The position numbers were made by a program, and so were the translations under genes. The notes beneath the pieces were generated by a model. The model was given only the letters and a program-made list of their open reading frames with translations, ran no database searches and was not told the origin of the DNA. 64,000 nucleotides of DNA, from the NCBI RefSeq assembly GCF_002939705.1, contig NZ_MDCB01000003.1, forward strand, positions 62,001 to 126,000, read 5' to 3'. Positions 46,913-54,461 of this stretch are shown here, piece after piece. How positions within the stretch are numbered: position 1 is the first letter of the stretch; each line of letters begins with the position of its first letter. The DNA is from Xanthomonas albilineans (lineage in GTDB: Bacteria; Pseudomonadota; Gammaproteobacteria; Xanthomonadales; Xanthomonadaceae).

Positions 46913-47635
46913 ATGCAGCCGATCGCATTGAACGACCCGGCCGGCTTCGCCGAGGAATTCCTGCGACTGACCCTACTCCAGGGATTCCAGTCGCTGACCA
47001 AACGCGACCTGGAGTTACTGATTTTCGTCTTACTGGAACGCGACGGCGCGATCGCGCGCAGCGATTCCAACGCGTTGGTGGCGCTGCGCCTGCGCGTGAC
47101 GCCGGCCAAAGTGAAGGGCCTGCGCCGCGACGGCTACGCTCGCTGGCGCGCACTGGTACCGGAGGACGGCGAGACCGCGCTGCAGCGCATCGTCGCCGCG
47201 CTATTGACCGAAGACAACCTGCGCGCCGGGGCAAAGCATGTCAGCGAACGCAGCAAAAAAGATGGCTTCCTGGCGATCCGCATCGAGCACCCCGATGACC
47301 AACAGCGCTTCGAACAAGCCATCCTCGACGTCGGCGCGATGCCGGTGTACGAGCGCAACCGCGATGTGATCGCGGTGCGCTTCGACACGTTGCTGAAGAT
47401 CGCCGAGCGATGGGGTTACCTGCAGCCGGAACCGGAAAAGGTGACGCGCGCGCTGGAAAAGTTGGCCCCCACCGCAGAAGAAGTCGCCGACCTGCTGAAA
47501 CAGGACCTGAGCAAGCTACGCTGGCAGGATGTGCGCAGAGCGCTCAACAGCCTTGGCGTCAAAGCCATCGCCAGCACCGCCGAAGATGGGTTGAAGGGAC
47601 TATTGAAACTCGCGTTCCCGTTCATTCCCATCTGA
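46913..47635 (+). CDS. Unknown protein with helix-turn-helix-like N-terminus
   Basis: 240 residues, no named family assigned. The N-terminal part (LQGFQSLTKRDLELLIFVLL, then ALRLRVTPAKVKGLRRDGYARW, about 22-78) has the look of a small helical/HTH module in which a lineage of helices ends in a basic KxxGLRRD turn. A central mixed alpha/beta segment (about 115-160) and a C-terminal helical tail (LGVKAIASTAEDGLKGLLKLAFPFIPI) follow. A good GGAGGAA site sits about 7 bases before the ATG. Base composition is normal, so it is not an obvious recent import. Confidence 0.7.
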   Translation: MQPIALNDPAGFAEEFLRLTLLQGFQSLTKRDLELLIFVLLERDGAIARSDSNALVALRLRVTPAKVKGLRRDGYARWRALVPEDGETALQRIVAALLTEDNLRAGAKHVSERSKKDGFLAIRIEHPDDQQRFEQAILDVGAMPVYERNRDVIAVRFDTLLKIAERWGYLQPEPEKVTRALEKLAPTAEEVADLLKQDLSKLRWQDVRRALNSLGVKAIASTAEDGLKGLLKLAFPFIPI

Positions 47636-47676
47636 AAACGTCACCGCTCACTGTTATCGCCGCACCGGAGTCCATC

Positions 47677-48081
47677 GTGTCCATGCTCTACCCTATCGCC
47701 ATCCTCATCGCCTGCCTGTCCGCGACGATCGCCATGCCCGCCACCGCGCAAAATCTCAACGCGACCTCCAGCGTGACCACCGAACCGCTGCGCGAGGTTC
47801 CTGCCCTGGTCCGCTCGCAGCCGCTGAGCAACGGCGTGGTGACCCACCAGGTCCAGTTACCGGTCGCTGCCGGCGAAGCGCCGGTGACCGTGCGCACGAT
47901 CCAACCCGAACGCGTCGCAGGCAACTACCACATCGACTTCGACGTGCTGGACAGCGATCACGACGGCTACATCAGCCGCAGCGAGGCACAGGCCAATCCA
48001 GCGCTGGCCGACGAATTCGATGCACTGGACACCTCGCATAGCGGACGCCTCAGTCGCGCGCAATTGGCCGGCTGGCTGTAA
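47677..48081 (+). CDS. Exported EF-hand protein
   Basis: 134 residues from a GTG at 47677 (CGGAG 6 bases upstream; the ATG at 47683 is an alternative). Signal peptide to about residue 24 (MPATAQ), then a beta-rich linker and two EF-hand loops near the C-terminus: DSDHDGYISRSE, complete with the Dx[DN]xDGxIxxxE pattern, and DTSHSGRLSRAQ, a degenerate one. Probably a periplasmic calcium-binding protein; xanthomonads carry several of these. It lies 41 bases after the preceding unknown gene. Confidence 0.8.
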   Translation: MSMLYPIAILIACLSATIAMPATAQNLNATSSVTTEPLREVPALVRSQPLSNGVVTHQVQLPVAAGEAPVTVRTIQPERVAGNYHIDFDVLDSDHDGYISRSEAQANPALADEFDALDTSHSGRLSRAQLAGWL

Positions 48082-48511
48082 ACCCAGCTTCGTGGCGCAG
48101 GTCGCTTACGACACCTGCACAGGTCGTTTCCGTTTCGATAAGCATCACGCATACCAAACGCTGCGCACGCAATGGCATACGCGCAACTGCCAGACAGCAA
48201 GGGAAATACGCGTTGAGCAAGGCGGCTGCGCGCCGATGCAGCACCGATTTTTTAGACACGATTAAGAGTAGCTAACAAAACGACTGCGTCGCCGCCGGAT
48301 GGGCGCGGGCCGTGTTCGGAATCCTCATGCACCCCTTTGTACACTGAGGTTCCTGCGCGCTGTCAGCCCCCACCCGACAGCGACTCGCGGCGTTTTCTTA
48401 GCCACTCTATTGCGTTCGGGCCGATGTTTTTGACTCCTTTCCAGCAAGACGAAGCGACTGCTGCATGCATCTGCGGCGTAGTGACCACGATGCTCAGCTT
48501 GCAACACATAC
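48082..48511. other. 430-base gap between the EF-hand gene and ubiI-like gene
   Basis: Convergent intergenic region. Its first part is slightly AT-richer (about 48240-48290). Short frames are present but no ribosome site or recognisable protein goes with them. A 6-bp stem GCTGTC/GACAGC (48359-48381) is the only structure seen and is weak. Confidence 0.4.
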
Positions 48512-49690
48512 TCACATGCCGGACGCGCGCTTCCAGAATGCATGCATCAGCAGCGGCAATTTGCCGGCCAGCCCCAGCAGCGGCCCACGCAAAAGGGTCA
48601 GGTGCAGGTCATCGTTGGAGAACACACGATTGATCGTATCGAAACCGTAAGCAGCGACGGTGTTGTCACTGCGCCGTGCACGCGCCCAGCGCGCCAACCG
48701 ATGCGGCGCAGCCCAATCGACACCGCGCGCCTGCGCCTGCCGCACCAGCGCAGCCAGTGCGGCGACATCGCGCAGGCCGAGGTTGACTCCCTGCCCAGCC
48801 AGCGGGTGCACCACATGCGCAGCATCGCCGAGCACCAACAGGCCGTCGCGTCGATACGTTTCCACCAGTTGTCGACGTAGCGGGAATCCGACCCGCAGCG
48901 ACGCGGCACGTACCGTGCCCAGGCGCGCACCGAAAGCTTGGGTCAGTTCCGCGCCAAAGGCCGCCTCATCCAGCGCCAGCACCCGCGCCGCCTCCGCCTC
49001 GGGCAACGTCCACACGATCGAGCTGCGACCATCGGCAAACGGCAGCAATGCCAGCGGCCCGCCCGGCAGGAAACGTTGCCAGGCCGTGTCCTGGTGCGGC
49101 CGTTCGGTCTGTACGAAAGCGACCACACCGCACTGAGCATAATCGTGCGCCGGCGCATCCAACCCCGCCAGACTACGCAAGGTGGACTCGGCGCCATCGG
49201 CGGCAATCGCCAAGCGCGCATCGAGCCGGCGACCATCGTCCAGGCGCAAACGGACCCGCTCGTGCGACGGCTCCAACGCCTCTACCCGCGCCGGGCAGTG
49301 CAATTGCACACCAGCCGCCGGTAGCTCCGCCCACAGTTGCTCGAGCAACAGCGCGTGTTCGACGATCCAGCCCAACTGATCGCGTCCCAGCGCATCGGCA
49401 TCGAACGTCAACTCACCGCCACCGCCGGCATCCCAAACGCGCATGCGCCGGTATGCGCAAGCGCGGCGCGCGAGCACCTGCGACCACACTCCACTGCCGT
49501 GCAACAGCGCCGCGTTATCCGGAGCGAAGGCATATACCCGCAAGTCCGGCGTAGCAGGCGACCAACGCGGTGGTTCACGGCCCTCGACCAGGGCCACCGC
49601 CAGGCCCTCGCTGGCCAACGCCAACGCACACGCCGCACCGACCACGCCACCGCCGACCACCACCGTATCCAGCATCCCGCGCCGACTCAT
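48512..49690 (-). CDS. UbiI/UbiF/VisC-type FAD ubiquinone hydroxylase
   Basis: 392 residues. FAD monooxygenase of the aromatic-ring hydroxylase type in ubiquinone synthesis. GVVGGGVVGAACALALASEG-like sequence (VVVGGGVVGAACALALA, about 9-25) is the dinucleotide fold, and VLGDAAHVVHPLAGQGVNLGLRD is the second FAD motif (GDAAH). Which carbon it hydroxylates (C5 UbiI or C6 UbiF type) cannot be told. The ATG at 49690 overlaps the ubiH stop by four bases (ATGA), so the two are translationally coupled. Confidence 0.85.
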   Translation of the reverse strand: MSRRGMLDTVVVGGGVVGAACALALASEGLAVALVEGREPPRWSPATPDLRVYAFAPDNAALLHGSGVWSQVLARRACAYRRMRVWDAGGGGELTFDADALGRDQLGWIVEHALLLEQLWAELPAAGVQLHCPARVEALEPSHERVRLRLDDGRRLDARLAIAADGAESTLRSLAGLDAPAHDYAQCGVVAFVQTERPHQDTAWQRFLPGGPLALLPFADGRSSIVWTLPEAEAARVLALDEAAFGAELTQAFGARLGTVRAASLRVGFPLRRQLVETYRRDGLLVLGDAAHVVHPLAGQGVNLGLRDVAALAALVRQAQARGVDWAAPHRLARWARARRSDNTVAAYGFDTINRVFSNDDLHLTLLRGPLLGLAGKLPLLMHAFWKRASGM

Positions 49691-50901
49691 GCCACAGACT
49701 CCCGACACAAACGCGGCACCTCGCCACGGAACCCCATCGCCCCACCGACCAGCAACGACTGCAGCGGCGCGGCACCGGCGGCGGCCAGCAGACTCAGACT
49801 GCGCAACGGGCGCAGAACGGACGCGGGATTGGCCGTCAGCCGCGCCAGCCCGCCGGAAAAAGCCACGGTGCGCTGGCGATCCTGCTCGCGGCGCCGCACG
49901 TACTCCTGCAGCAGCGTCGGCGCGCCGGGATCGGTGCGATCGTGTTCGAGTATTTCAGCCAGGGTCAGCGCATCGCGCAGCCCCAGGTTGAAACCCTGCG
50001 CACCAAGTGGATGCAGGGTCTGCGCGGCATTGCCCAACAGCACCGCACGCGCGTCGGTCAAGCGATCGGCCAGAACCTGCACGATCGGATAGACACTGCG
50101 CTCGCCACTGCCGAGCAAGCGACCGACCCGCCAACCCAACGCGTCCTGTAGGCGCTGCAGCCAAGCCCCTTCGTCCAGCGCCGCCACCGCGTCGGCGTCC
50201 TCGGTGGCGACCGCATGGATCGCACCGTAATGCCGATCACCACGCGGCAGCAGCGCGGTCGGACCATCATCGCGGAAGCGCTCGTAGGCGGTGCCATCGG
50301 GTTGACGGCTCCCGCGCACCCGGGCCACGAACAGGGTTTGATAGAAATCGTGGCGGATCGCGTCGATGCCCAGCGCGTCCCGCACGGCGCTGGCGCTACC
50401 GTCGGCGCCAACCAGCAACCGCGCCTGCAACACCTGCTCGACGCCGTCGTGAACGACGCGCAGCCGCCGCGAATTGGCAGTGTCCCCGTCTTCGACCGCC
50501 ACGCACCGCGCGGGTCGATAGCGGTGCAGATGCGAGGCTGCGGCCAGACTGGCCTCCAGCGCCTCGCCGAAATCGCGCGCCACCACCACCTGACCGAACG
50601 CCTCGCGCCCATAGTCGGCCGCGTCCAGCCGGACCCGGCCAAAATCGCCAGCACGACTGACATGGATACGCCGGATCGGGCCGGTCGGCGCGCGCAACCG
50701 CTGCATCACCCCAAGCGCGGTCAGTGCGTTGACCGTGGCCGCAGCAAAGCTGAGGTTGCGCTGGTCGAACACCGCCGGCAACGCGCCCGGCAGCGCGGCC
50801 TCGACCAGCCCCACGTCCATGCCCAGGCGGTCCAGCGCGATAGCCAGACTGGCACCGACCAAGCCGCCGCCCACGATCACTACGTCATGTCGTTTGCTCA
50901 T
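49687..50901 (-). CDS. ubiH: 2-octaprenyl-6-methoxyphenol hydroxylase-like UbiH
   Basis: 404 residues. FAD-dependent ubiquinone ring hydroxylase. N-terminal dinucleotide motif VVIVGGGLVGASLAIALDRLG, mid-protein substrate region, and the FAD motif LLGNAAQTLHPLGAQGFNLGLRDA near residue 290; the usual GDAAH reads GNAAQ, as is common in UbiH. The ATG at 50901 begins MSKRHDVVIVGGG; the frame is open upstream to 50958. First gene of a coupled pair with the second hydroxylase. Gene order ubiH then ubiI-like is usual in gammaproteobacteria. Confidence 0.9.
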   Translation of the reverse strand: MSKRHDVVIVGGGLVGASLAIALDRLGMDVGLVEAALPGALPAVFDQRNLSFAAATVNALTALGVMQRLRAPTGPIRRIHVSRAGDFGRVRLDAADYGREAFGQVVVARDFGEALEASLAAASHLHRYRPARCVAVEDGDTANSRRLRVVHDGVEQVLQARLLVGADGSASAVRDALGIDAIRHDFYQTLFVARVRGSRQPDGTAYERFRDDGPTALLPRGDRHYGAIHAVATEDADAVAALDEGAWLQRLQDALGWRVGRLLGSGERSVYPIVQVLADRLTDARAVLLGNAAQTLHPLGAQGFNLGLRDALTLAEILEHDRTDPGAPTLLQEYVRRREQDRQRTVAFSGGLARLTANPASVLRPLRSLSLLAAAGAAPLQSLLVGGAMGFRGEVPRLCRESVA

Positions 50902-50980
50902 CCGACCATGATACGACCAGCCTCGCAAGGTGCGGCCAAGCCTGGCACGTCTACCCATGTAGAAATCTCACCAATTTTCC

Positions 50981-51010
50981 TTGACAAGGAGAACTAGAGA
51001 TTGCTTGAAT
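50981..51010 (+). promoter_or_regulatory. Possible promoter of the AT-rich peptide island
   Basis: A perfect -35 hexamer TTGACA (50981-50986) followed after 18 bases by TTGAAT (51005-51010), a weak -10. The transcript would start near 51017 and cover the Shine-Dalgarno (AAGGAT at 51054-51059) and ATG (51068) of the small peptide gene. The TATTAT at 51045-51050 is an alternative -10, but would begin the RNA at the ribosome site. Confidence 0.4.
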
Positions 51011-51067
51011 CGCAGTGCCGGTCGCAACACGGCAAATTAAACCATATTATATTAAGGATGATTCACA

Positions 51068-51205
51068 ATGGTTACGCCTGATATTTTTCTCGACTTATTG
51101 CAAAATAGTCTGATGGCAGCAGATCATATCAAAGATCACCTCTCTTTTCTAACCAGCGACATCCCGCAGCCACCGACCACCCCTATTTGCGTCTGCCATT
51201 TTTAA
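51068..51205 (+). CDS. 45-residue candidate precursor peptide
   Basis: The frame encodes 45 residues from ATG 51068, with AAGGAT 8 bases upstream. An N-terminal part of about 32 residues is amphipathic helix-like (MVTPDIFLDLLQNSLMAADH, IKDHLSFLTSDI) and resembles a leader. The C-terminal tail is short and unlike it: PQPPTTPICVCHF, with two cysteines in CxC, four prolines and a terminal Phe. A strong terminator follows immediately, and acyltransferase-like genes follow that, matching the layout of RiPP precursor genes. Alternatively it is a regulatory leader peptide. No similar known peptide comes to mind. Confidence 0.6.
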   Translation: MVTPDIFLDLLQNSLMAADHIKDHLSFLTSDIPQPPTTPICVCHF

Positions 51206-51206
51206 T

Positions 51207-51220
51207 AAAATCTAGATTTT
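51207..51220. repeat. 14-bp perfect palindrome after the peptide gene
   Basis: AAAATCTAGATTTT (51207-51220) is a perfect palindrome directly after the peptide stop and 5 bases before the terminator stem. It could be a protein-binding site or a second weak hairpin. Confidence 0.6.
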
Positions 51221-51225
51221 AAGGT

Positions 51226-51258
51226 GGGCCGTCATTTTGACGGCCCTTTTATTTTTTT
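51226..51258 (+). terminator. Strong intrinsic terminator inside the peptide operon
   Basis: GGGCCGTCA (51226-51234), loop TTT, TGACGGCCC (51238-51246), then TTTTATTTTTTT (51247-51258). A GC-rich stem in AT-rich DNA followed by a long T-run. It separates the peptide gene from three same-strand genes, which would be expressed only by read-through, or by a promoter I cannot see in the 18 bases that remain before the next ATG at 51277. Confidence 0.95.
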
Positions 51259-51276
51259 AATTATTAGATACCGACG

Positions 51277-51981
51277 ATGCACGGCATATCTATTGACGAA
51301 GTCATGATGACGGCGTTTGGCCACATTGACTCCCCCGTAATAATTGCCTTACCAACCACCCATAACTTCATCAACCTCTCCTTTCGCGAGGAGAGCAGAG
51401 AGAATTTGTACATTTCTGGCGATCCAGATATTTTATCAGAACTTCACCCATCCAATAAAAAAATAATCAGCCGCTCTCAAGCCATTTCTATAATTGATGC
51501 AACAAGCAAAAGCAAGCATGCATTACTTCCAATTATATTTTCCTTCCCAGACCAAATCACCTCCCATCCCAACATCCAAATATTTTCATCTCGCAATGGA
51601 TTGAGCCGAGGATTTTGCGCCTTTGAGATACTAGCCACATCAAAATACGGATCAACACTCTTCATTTGGCAAGGGCATGAATTCGTGAAAATCGAAAAAT
51701 GCGCAAGTGCATCTACAATACTCTACCACTTGAATAATTATCTTGACCATGCTGACAATATTTTGAAGAGCACGTGGCTAACAAGCAATCTGCAACCCAG
51801 TCGATCAATGCCAAAAGTCATGGAAGAGGCGATTATCCACATAAATCATTATCAATCCCTCCTGGCCATGAATGCGAATAACGCCAATGATGCAATTAAA
51901 GCCATAAACAGCATCAATAATTTGGAGGGCATCAAGGAAAATATTGAAAATATTCTCAGAAAAACCGGATGCCGCACGTGA
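51277..51981 (+). CDS. Divergent short LPLAT-like protein in the peptide island
   Basis: 234 residues, AT-rich coding, no signal peptide. Not recognised directly, but I can lay it beside the next protein: PTTHNFINLSF here against TTMHYGSFVPA there, and IIFSFPDQITSHPNIQIFSSRNGLSRGFCAFEILATSKYGSTLFIW (in parts) against VIMTDVFHS to NSAIIPFL. The shared order suggests a truncated or specialised lysophospholipid-acyltransferase (LPLAT) fold lacking the first about 80 residues. His29 and Asp91 line up with His111 and Asp191 of the neighbour, so it may keep a catalytic site or act as a partner subunit. The start has no good Shine-Dalgarno. Confidence 0.7.
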   Translation: MHGISIDEVMMTAFGHIDSPVIIALPTTHNFINLSFREESRENLYISGDPDILSELHPSNKKIISRSQAISIIDATSKSKHALLPIIFSFPDQITSHPNIQIFSSRNGLSRGFCAFEILATSKYGSTLFIWQGHEFVKIEKCASASTILYHLNNYLDHADNILKSTWLTSNLQPSRSMPKVMEEAIIHINHYQSLLAMNANNANDAIKAINSINNLEGIKENIENILRKTGCRT

Positions 51982-52985
51982 AAACTCCAATCTCGCTAAA
52001 GAAATTTCTAATTGATTATTTTTTGTTTTTTGCAACCCAAAATAAGAAGAGCAGAATTATTGAATATACAACCGGAATAAAATTTTCGGAAGCGGATTTT
52101 GATATCATGACCGATGCGTGTAAAAATTCAGGATGCACGATAAATCACTATTACAGATGGAGACTCAGGGAAAGATTGGCAATTGATATCTTAAAGCAAT
52201 CAGACTCCGTTGCATGTATCAATTTCATCAAAAACAACACGCATAATATTGAAGAAATCGAACAGGCTGTAATCAAAGCTGATAGCGGCATACTCCTCAC
52301 CACCATGCACTACGGCTCTTTTGTCCCCGCCATTTTTGCATTAGTTTCTCATATTTCAAAATTTCGAAAAATATGCGTAATTTACGACCCGCCAGAAGTC
52401 AATGCTAAAAATCGCGACTTTGATTTAATAGCAAAAAAAATGGCGACAGAATTTGGTGACGACTTTACCCCAGTCCATAACAACTCACGAGGACTAGCAT
52501 CGGTTATCCGAACGCTAAAAACGGGAGGTGTCGCCGTAATTATGACAGACGTCTTCCATTCAATAAAAAACACCTACACGATTGATTTTATGGGTAGATT
52601 TTACAGGACCCTTCTTGGAGCGGCATATATCGCCAGACGATCAAATAGCGCAATAATCCCATTCCTATCGAAACCCATAATGGAAGATTATAAATTCAAA
52701 ATAATAAGATCAAATCATATAAAGGCAAATGAAATATACGATCAATTGAAACCAATAGCCCGCAGGCCGGATTTTTATTGCGACCACAACACAATTTCAA
52801 AAATTTACAAATGTTACGAGGAAATGATTGGCAACGACCTGATTTACTGGCTCTATATCTTTGAACATTCATGCCACCCCACGACCCCGAAATACTATAA
52901 AGAAATCAACACCACCCAACTAGATGCAATAATATCAAAAGACCCCAGAATTAACGCAGCCAAAATTCCGGAGATCTCAATATAA
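51978..52985 (+). CDS. LPLAT-superfamily acyltransferase in the peptide island
   Basis: 335 residues. Its start is either GTG 51978, which overlaps the previous stop as GTGA, or ATG 51969. TTMHYGSFVPAIFALVSH (about 109-126) resembles the HxxxxE/D acyltransferase motif of LpxL/HtrB-like enzymes (although the acidic residue is missing), VIMTDVFHS (about 187-195) the PDQ-like motif, and YTIDFMGRFYRTLLGAAYIARRSNSAIIPFL (in parts) the acceptor region. LpxL-type enzymes move acyl chains from acyl-ACP to lipid A. Here the nearby peptide gene suggests a different acceptor. Length is close to LpxL, but I see no N-terminal membrane helix. Strongly AT-rich. Confidence 0.75.
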   Translation: MKTPISLKKFLIDYFLFFATQNKKSRIIEYTTGIKFSEADFDIMTDACKNSGCTINHYYRWRLRERLAIDILKQSDSVACINFIKNNTHNIEEIEQAVIKADSGILLTTMHYGSFVPAIFALVSHISKFRKICVIYDPPEVNAKNRDFDLIAKKMATEFGDDFTPVHNNSRGLASVIRTLKTGGVAVIMTDVFHSIKNTYTIDFMGRFYRTLLGAAYIARRSNSAIIPFLSKPIMEDYKFKIIRSNHIKANEIYDQLKPIARRPDFYCDHNTISKIYKCYEEMIGNDLIYWLYIFEHSCHPTTPKYYKEINTTQLDAIISKDPRINAAKIPEISI

Positions 52986-53002
52986 CTAGGCAAGCACGCA
53001 CC

Positions 53003-53692
53003 ATGCATTCAAAATCAAAAAAAGAACTCGACAATAGCAATTTAAAACTGAAATTTATTTCCGCACTTTTCGTTTTAACTCTTCATTTTTTTTTCTTCTT
53101 GTTTTTAATTTCAAAATCAGCCGTAACACCCCTGCACAGCCAAGCAGGAATGAAAATAAAATTCATCCAAAGGAGTTCTTTGGAGCCCTCCTCTTTGCAG
53201 CACATCAAAGACAACATCGTCGCAGGCAAGGCGCGCGATATGCCATTAGCCAGCAAGCGCGCTTCGGGGAAACCGAAAAAATCAAACAACGCCAATGTCC
53301 CGCCGCCCGCGCCACTCCATGAAACAGAAGAATATTCAACTGCACCCACGGCACACTCACCAGATCAGCTCATATTGACGCTACCCACTGATCCCCTGAA
53401 AGGCAATCAATCCGGAGACAACATCGATTTCGCGCCGAAAATCATGGCGCACCATACAAGTGAGAAAACCTTTTCTTCTGGGCCGGAACGATTGCATATG
53501 CGCACCAACTTGCCGCCGCGAGAAGTTATTGCAATGGTTTCAAAGTTTATCGGCCTCTGGCCCCCAGGCTATACAATCGACCCATGCATCATCCGAAAAG
53601 AAGAGGTCGATTCGCTGAGAGACGCAGTCTCAGGGAGTGATCGCGCACAGTTAGAAGAAGCATTGAGGAAAGAAAATCAGGTTTGCCGATAG
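53003..53692 (+). CDS. TonB-like membrane-anchored periplasmic protein
   Basis: 229 residues, 17 bases after the acyltransferase gene. A basic N-terminus (KSKKELDNSNLKLK) leads into one membrane helix (about 18-39, FISALFVLTLHFFFFLFLIS), then a Pro/Ser/Asn-rich periplasmic region (about 60-160) and a C-terminal segment (about 170-229) with two cysteines (DPCIIRK, NQVCR). The layout, and KIKFIQRSS after the helix, resembles TonB and its relatives, but the TonB beta domain is not visible. It may present or move the island's product across the periplasm. Strongly AT-rich, like its neighbours. Confidence 0.7.
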   Translation: MHSKSKKELDNSNLKLKFISALFVLTLHFFFFLFLISKSAVTPLHSQAGMKIKFIQRSSLEPSSLQHIKDNIVAGKARDMPLASKRASGKPKKSNNANVPPPAPLHETEEYSTAPTAHSPDQLILTLPTDPLKGNQSGDNIDFAPKIMAHHTSEKTFSSGPERLHMRTNLPPREVIAMVSKFIGLWPPGYTIDPCIIRKEEVDSLRDAVSGSDRAQLEEALRKENQVCR

Positions 53693-53870
53693 ATGCAGCC
53701 ATTCTCACAGCCTGTGCGACAATTCGGTTTGGCACGTCGTTCATCGCATAACAGTTAAACGGTTCAATTTGCAGACTCCCGCACCTACCACCACTTTCGA
53801 CTCGGCAGCGGCAAAGCCCCATGCATCCCAGTAGAATGCATCTTCTCACGCGCAAACGATTGCCTTCGCC

Positions 53871-54455
53871 ATGACGTCCTCAGCCCACCGCCTCCCCGCC
53901 CTGCTTTTGCTGGCGTCGCTGCTGGCCGCGACCCGCATCAATCACTTCGGCGCCATTCCCGATGCTTCCTGGGCGGTGTTCTTCATCGGCGGCTTCTACC
54001 TGCGCAGTTGGACCCGCTGGGCGTTCCCGCTGCTGATGGCCATAGCGGTATTGGTCGACTATCTGGTCATCCATGGCCAGGGCCTGGATTTCTGGCAGCA
54101 CTACTGCGTGTCGCCAGCCTACTGGTGTTTGATCCCCGCATACTTTGTGCTGTGGGTCGGCGGCGCTTGGCTGGTGAGCCACTACCGCGGCGCCGACTGG
54201 CGCGCGCTGGGCCTGGCCACGGGCAGCCTGCTGATAGCGGTGGCCCTGTGCCATCTGATCGCCCAGGGTAGCTTTTACTGGGTCAGCCACAGCGTGCCCA
54301 ATCCCACTCTGGCTGGCTGGCTGAAGAACTACAGCGACTGGCTGTTGCCTTACCTGAGCAGCGCGGGCCTGTACGTGGCCCTGGCCGCCGCGATCCAGGT
54401 CGGCGGCGAGCAGTTGACACGCCTGGGCCAGCGCGACCAGCCAGCCGGCCACTGA
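53871..54455 (+). CDS. Small polytopic membrane protein (possible DUF6580/ECF S-like)
   Basis: 194 residues with about five or six hydrophobic segments (about 7-22, 28-48, 54-70, 83-104, 115-137, 160-185). The N-terminal TRINHFGAIPDASWAVFFIGGFYLRSW resembles DUF6580/ECF-S-like proteins, which have a conserved N-terminal loop before a membrane barrel. It is 7 bases before a cobalamin adenosyltransferase gene, so a role in cobalamin or precursor uptake is plausible but unproven. GC content returns to the core level here, marking the end of the AT-rich island. Confidence 0.75.
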   Translation: MTSSAHRLPALLLLASLLAATRINHFGAIPDASWAVFFIGGFYLRSWTRWAFPLLMAIAVLVDYLVIHGQGLDFWQHYCVSPAYWCLIPAYFVLWVGGAWLVSHYRGADWRALGLATGSLLIAVALCHLIAQGSFYWVSHSVPNPTLAGWLKNYSDWLLPYLSSAGLYVALAAAIQVGGEQLTRLGQRDQPAGH

Positions 54456-54461
54456 GCGGAC

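Noticed and set aside
51041..51052. TATTATATTA as the main -10 of the peptide gene
   Set aside because: The transcript would begin at or inside the Shine-Dalgarno; the TTGACA-based promoter further upstream fits better.
53738..53760. Second sigma54-like TTGGCACG before the membrane protein gene at 53871
   Set aside because: The -12 element is absent at the required distance.
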